Source: an uncultured Muribaculaceae bacterium
GTDB taxonomy: Bacteria > Bacteroidota > Bacteroidia > Bacteroidales > Muribaculaceae
Assembly (NCBI GenBank): GCA_938039795.1
Contig: CALHWU010000063.1
Location: 1-23,952 of the forward strand
Direction: 5' to 3'
DNA: 23,952 nucleotides
Of the stretch, positions 22,587 through 23,952 are shown piece by piece. The position numbers and the translations under genes were made by a program. The notes below the pieces were generated by a model. The model saw only the letters and a program-made list of their open reading frames with translations. It was not told where the DNA came from and did not search any database. How positions within the stretch are numbered: position 1 is the stretch's first letter; the number at the start of each line of letters is the position of its first letter.

Positions 22587-22685
22587 TTAGTATAACTTCC
22601 CAATTATCGCCAGAACCTCATTAAGCTTGTCGGCTGGCAATCTTTTGATATAGTTGGCGGCGGCGTCAGGAGGCTGCGGAGATTG
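22587..22685 (-). pseudogene. Possible C-terminal gene remnant
   Basis: A frame of 32 codons with no ATG ends at TAA 22587-22589. It reads like the end of a real protein, with '...NYIKRLPADKLNEVLAIIGKLY'. The 'LP-x-DKLNEVL' pattern recalls the helix of small VapB/DUF2281-like antitoxins, but this is weak. The right-hand direct repeat lies within it. It may be what is left of a gene disrupted when the cassette arrived. Confidence 0.3.
22655..22668 (+). repeat. Right 14-bp direct repeat flanking the TA cassette
   Basis: This is an exact copy of 21660-21673. High-GC sequence resumes immediately to its right. Confidence 0.7.
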
Positions 22686-22719
22686 TCATTTTTATCTATG
22701 AACTTTGGGGCGAATTTCG

Positions 22720-22727
22720 TAACTTTG
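22720..22727 (+). promoter_or_regulatory. -7 box of the GatB/YqeY-serS promoter
   Basis: TAACTTTG lies 29 bases before the ATG at 22757. No TTG appears at 19-21 bases upstream. A TTTG at 22704-22707 is too close to serve. Confidence 0.6.
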
Positions 22728-22756
22728 CGCGCATAAAAACCGACAAAACCAAGACT

Positions 22757-23206
22757 ATGGACATGTTTGAACGCATAAGCGCCGATATCAAGGGCGCGAT
22801 GCTGGCCCGCGATCACGTCAGACTGGAGACTCTGCGGGGCATAAAGAAGGAATTTCTTGAGGCCCGGACGGCAAAAGGAGCCGACGGCACTCTGACCGAC
22901 GATATGGCTGTCAGGATAATGACGAAGATGGTGAAACAGCGCCGCGAGACGGCCGAGATCTACTCCCAGCAGAATCGTCCGGAGCTTGCCGCCAATGAGC
23001 TTGCCGAGGCAGCAGTCATCGAGGAGTATCTCCCGAAGCAGCTTTCCGAAGAGGAACTGACCGCCGAACTGAAAAAGATCATTGAGCAGACCGGAGCCAC
23101 CTCTGCCAAGGAGATGGGCAAGGTGATGGGCGTGGCCTCGAAGGCCCTCGCCGGACGTGCCGACGGCCGCGCGATCTCCGCAAAGGTCAAGGAACTGCTC
23201 GCATAA
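22757..23206 (+). CDS. GatB/YqeY domain protein
   Basis: The 149-aa stand-alone YqeY protein is related to the helical tail of the GatB amidotransferase subunit, which touches tRNA. Family features: 'ISADIKGAMLARDHVRLETLRGIKKEF', 'IMTKMVKQRRETAEIYSQQNRPELAANELAEAAVIEEYLPKQLSEEEL' and 'AKEMGKVMGVASKALAGRADGRAISAKVKELL'. The exact role is unknown. ATG 22763 (Met3) is an alternative start. serS begins 28 bases after the stop codon, so the pair is probably co-transcribed, which fits a tRNA-charging context. Confidence 0.93.
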   Translation: MDMFERISADIKGAMLARDHVRLETLRGIKKEFLEARTAKGADGTLTDDMAVRIMTKMVKQRRETAEIYSQQNRPELAANELAEAAVIEEYLPKQLSEEELTAELKKIIEQTGATSAKEMGKVMGVASKALAGRADGRAISAKVKELLA

Positions 23207-23234
23207 GAATTAACCCGATTACGATTGAAAACAT

Positions 23235-23952
23235 ATGCTTACCTTACAGCAGATCAGAGAGAATCCCGATCAGGTGGTGGAGTGTCTGGCCATCAAAGGC
23301 TTCGACGGACGCGGCCCGATCGACGAAATAATGAAGCTCGACGCGCAGCGCCGTCAGCTCCAGCTGTCGAACGATACACGCGCCGCAGAACTCAACAAGC
23401 TCGCCGCTTCGATCGGCGCACTCATGAAGCAGGGCAAAAAGGATGAGGCCGAGGAGGCAAAGCGACAGGTGGCCGATCTCAAGGCACAGCAGAAGGATGT
23501 GGCCGACAGTCTGGCCGACACCGAACGCCGCATGCGCGACATATTGCTGACAGTGCCCAATCTGCCCTGTCCGGCTGTCCCCAAGGGTCTGACCGCCGAG
23601 GACAATGTGGTCGAGAAGACCGGAGGCCCCATGCCCGACCTTCCCGCTGACGCGCTTCCCCACTGGGATCTGGCAAAAAAATACGACCTGATCGACTTCG
23701 ACCTCGGAGTGAAGATCACCGGAGCCGGATTCCCCGTCTACAAGGGCAAAGGCGCCAAGCTGCAGAGAGCTCTCATACAGTTTTTCCTCGACCAGGCCTC
23801 GGAAGCAGGCTACCTTGAAGTGCAGCCCCCTTACGTGGTCAACGAGGCTTCGGGCTACGGCACGGGACAGCTTCCCGACAAGGAGGGGCAGATGTACTAC
23901 GTGGGCGAGGACAATCTCTATCTCATACCTACGGCCGAGGTGCCCGTCACCA
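23235..23952 (+). CDS. serS: Seryl-tRNA synthetase, N-terminal part (runs off the window)
   Basis: The first 239 codons are present and open to the window edge. Residues 1-115 form the tRNA-binding coiled-coil arm of SerRS, beginning 'MLTLQQIRENPDQVVECLAIKGF' with heptad-like charged helices ('ALMKQGKKDEAEEAKRQVADLKAQQKDV'). The linker 'ILLTVPNLP' follows, then the class II catalytic core: 'PHWDLAKKYDLIDFDLGVKITGAGFPVYKGKGAKLQRALIQFFLD', 'YLEVQPPYVVN' (motif 1 region) and the start of 'LYLIPTAEVPVT', which binds serine. It attaches serine to tRNA-Ser. The coding frame starts at ATG 23235. Confidence 0.96.
   Translation, partial: MLTLQQIRENPDQVVECLAIKGFDGRGPIDEIMKLDAQRRQLQLSNDTRAAELNKLAASIGALMKQGKKDEAEEAKRQVADLKAQQKDVADSLADTERRMRDILLTVPNLPCPAVPKGLTAEDNVVEKTGGPMPDLPADALPHWDLAKKYDLIDFDLGVKITGAGFPVYKGKGAKLQRALIQFFLDQASEAGYLEVQPPYVVNEASGYGTGQLPDKEGQMYYVGEDNLYLIPTAEVPVT

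Noticed and set aside
1..23952. CRISPR array, phage genes, IS transposases or rRNA
   Set aside because: I saw no regularly spaced repeats, transposase or integrase motifs, phage structural genes or rRNA sequence anywhere in the window.

Overview
The window looks like chromosomal DNA from a GC-rich member of the Bacteroidales. Three things point there: promoters of the Bacteroidota type (TAnnTTTG at -7, often TTG or TTTG about 19 bases upstream), families typical of the phylum (BF3164-type six-bladed propeller lipoproteins, DUF3822, an SPFH protein followed by an Arc-like protein), and the gene neighbourhoods. A Muribaculaceae-like gut organism is my best guess, but that is inference from memory. 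Most of the window is housekeeping and envelope genes.

Layout. Positions 1-55 hold the 5' part of a tRNA-Ala on the minus strand. From 174 to 7482 runs a tight plus-strand operon: a large periplasmic TPR protein, an outer-membrane beta-barrel protein, a polyprenol-phosphate mannosyltransferase-like GT2 enzyme, dihydroorotase (pyrC) and an RbsD/FucU-like protein. It ends at a bidirectional terminator shared with a convergent ECF sigma factor (7612-8115). The 8116-8943 gap contains an unusual element of about 450 bp with long imperfect inverted arms. Then follow a propeller lipoprotein (8944-10098) and an SPFH membrane protein with a small ribbon-helix-helix protein (10206-11366, the latter only 58 aa).

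On the minus strand lie an Mrp/ApbC-type P-loop ATPase and trmB (11440-13327). trmB diverges from a plus-strand epimerase gene across a compact, nearly symmetric 42-bp double promoter. The epimerase is followed by a small membrane protein, aroQ, a single-domain pyruvate kinase lacking its C-terminal domain, an O-methyltransferase and a DUF3822 protein. A 507-bp AT-richer gap with three hairpins separates DUF3822 from rsmD, two genes that I recall as usually adjacent. rsmD (GTG start), a cysteine-free sirtuin and a secreted alpha/beta hydrolase follow closely, then a second propeller lipoprotein.

The most interesting accessory region is 21660-22668: an AT-rich minus-strand cassette with a RelE/HigB-like toxin candidate, an XRE-type HTH antitoxin and a third, previously easy-to-miss 27-codon ORF. 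Both gene junctions are ATGA overlaps, and exact 14-bp direct repeats flank the cassette. A palindrome sits at the expected -33 position of its promoter. The window closes with a GatB/YqeY protein and the first 239 codons of serS.
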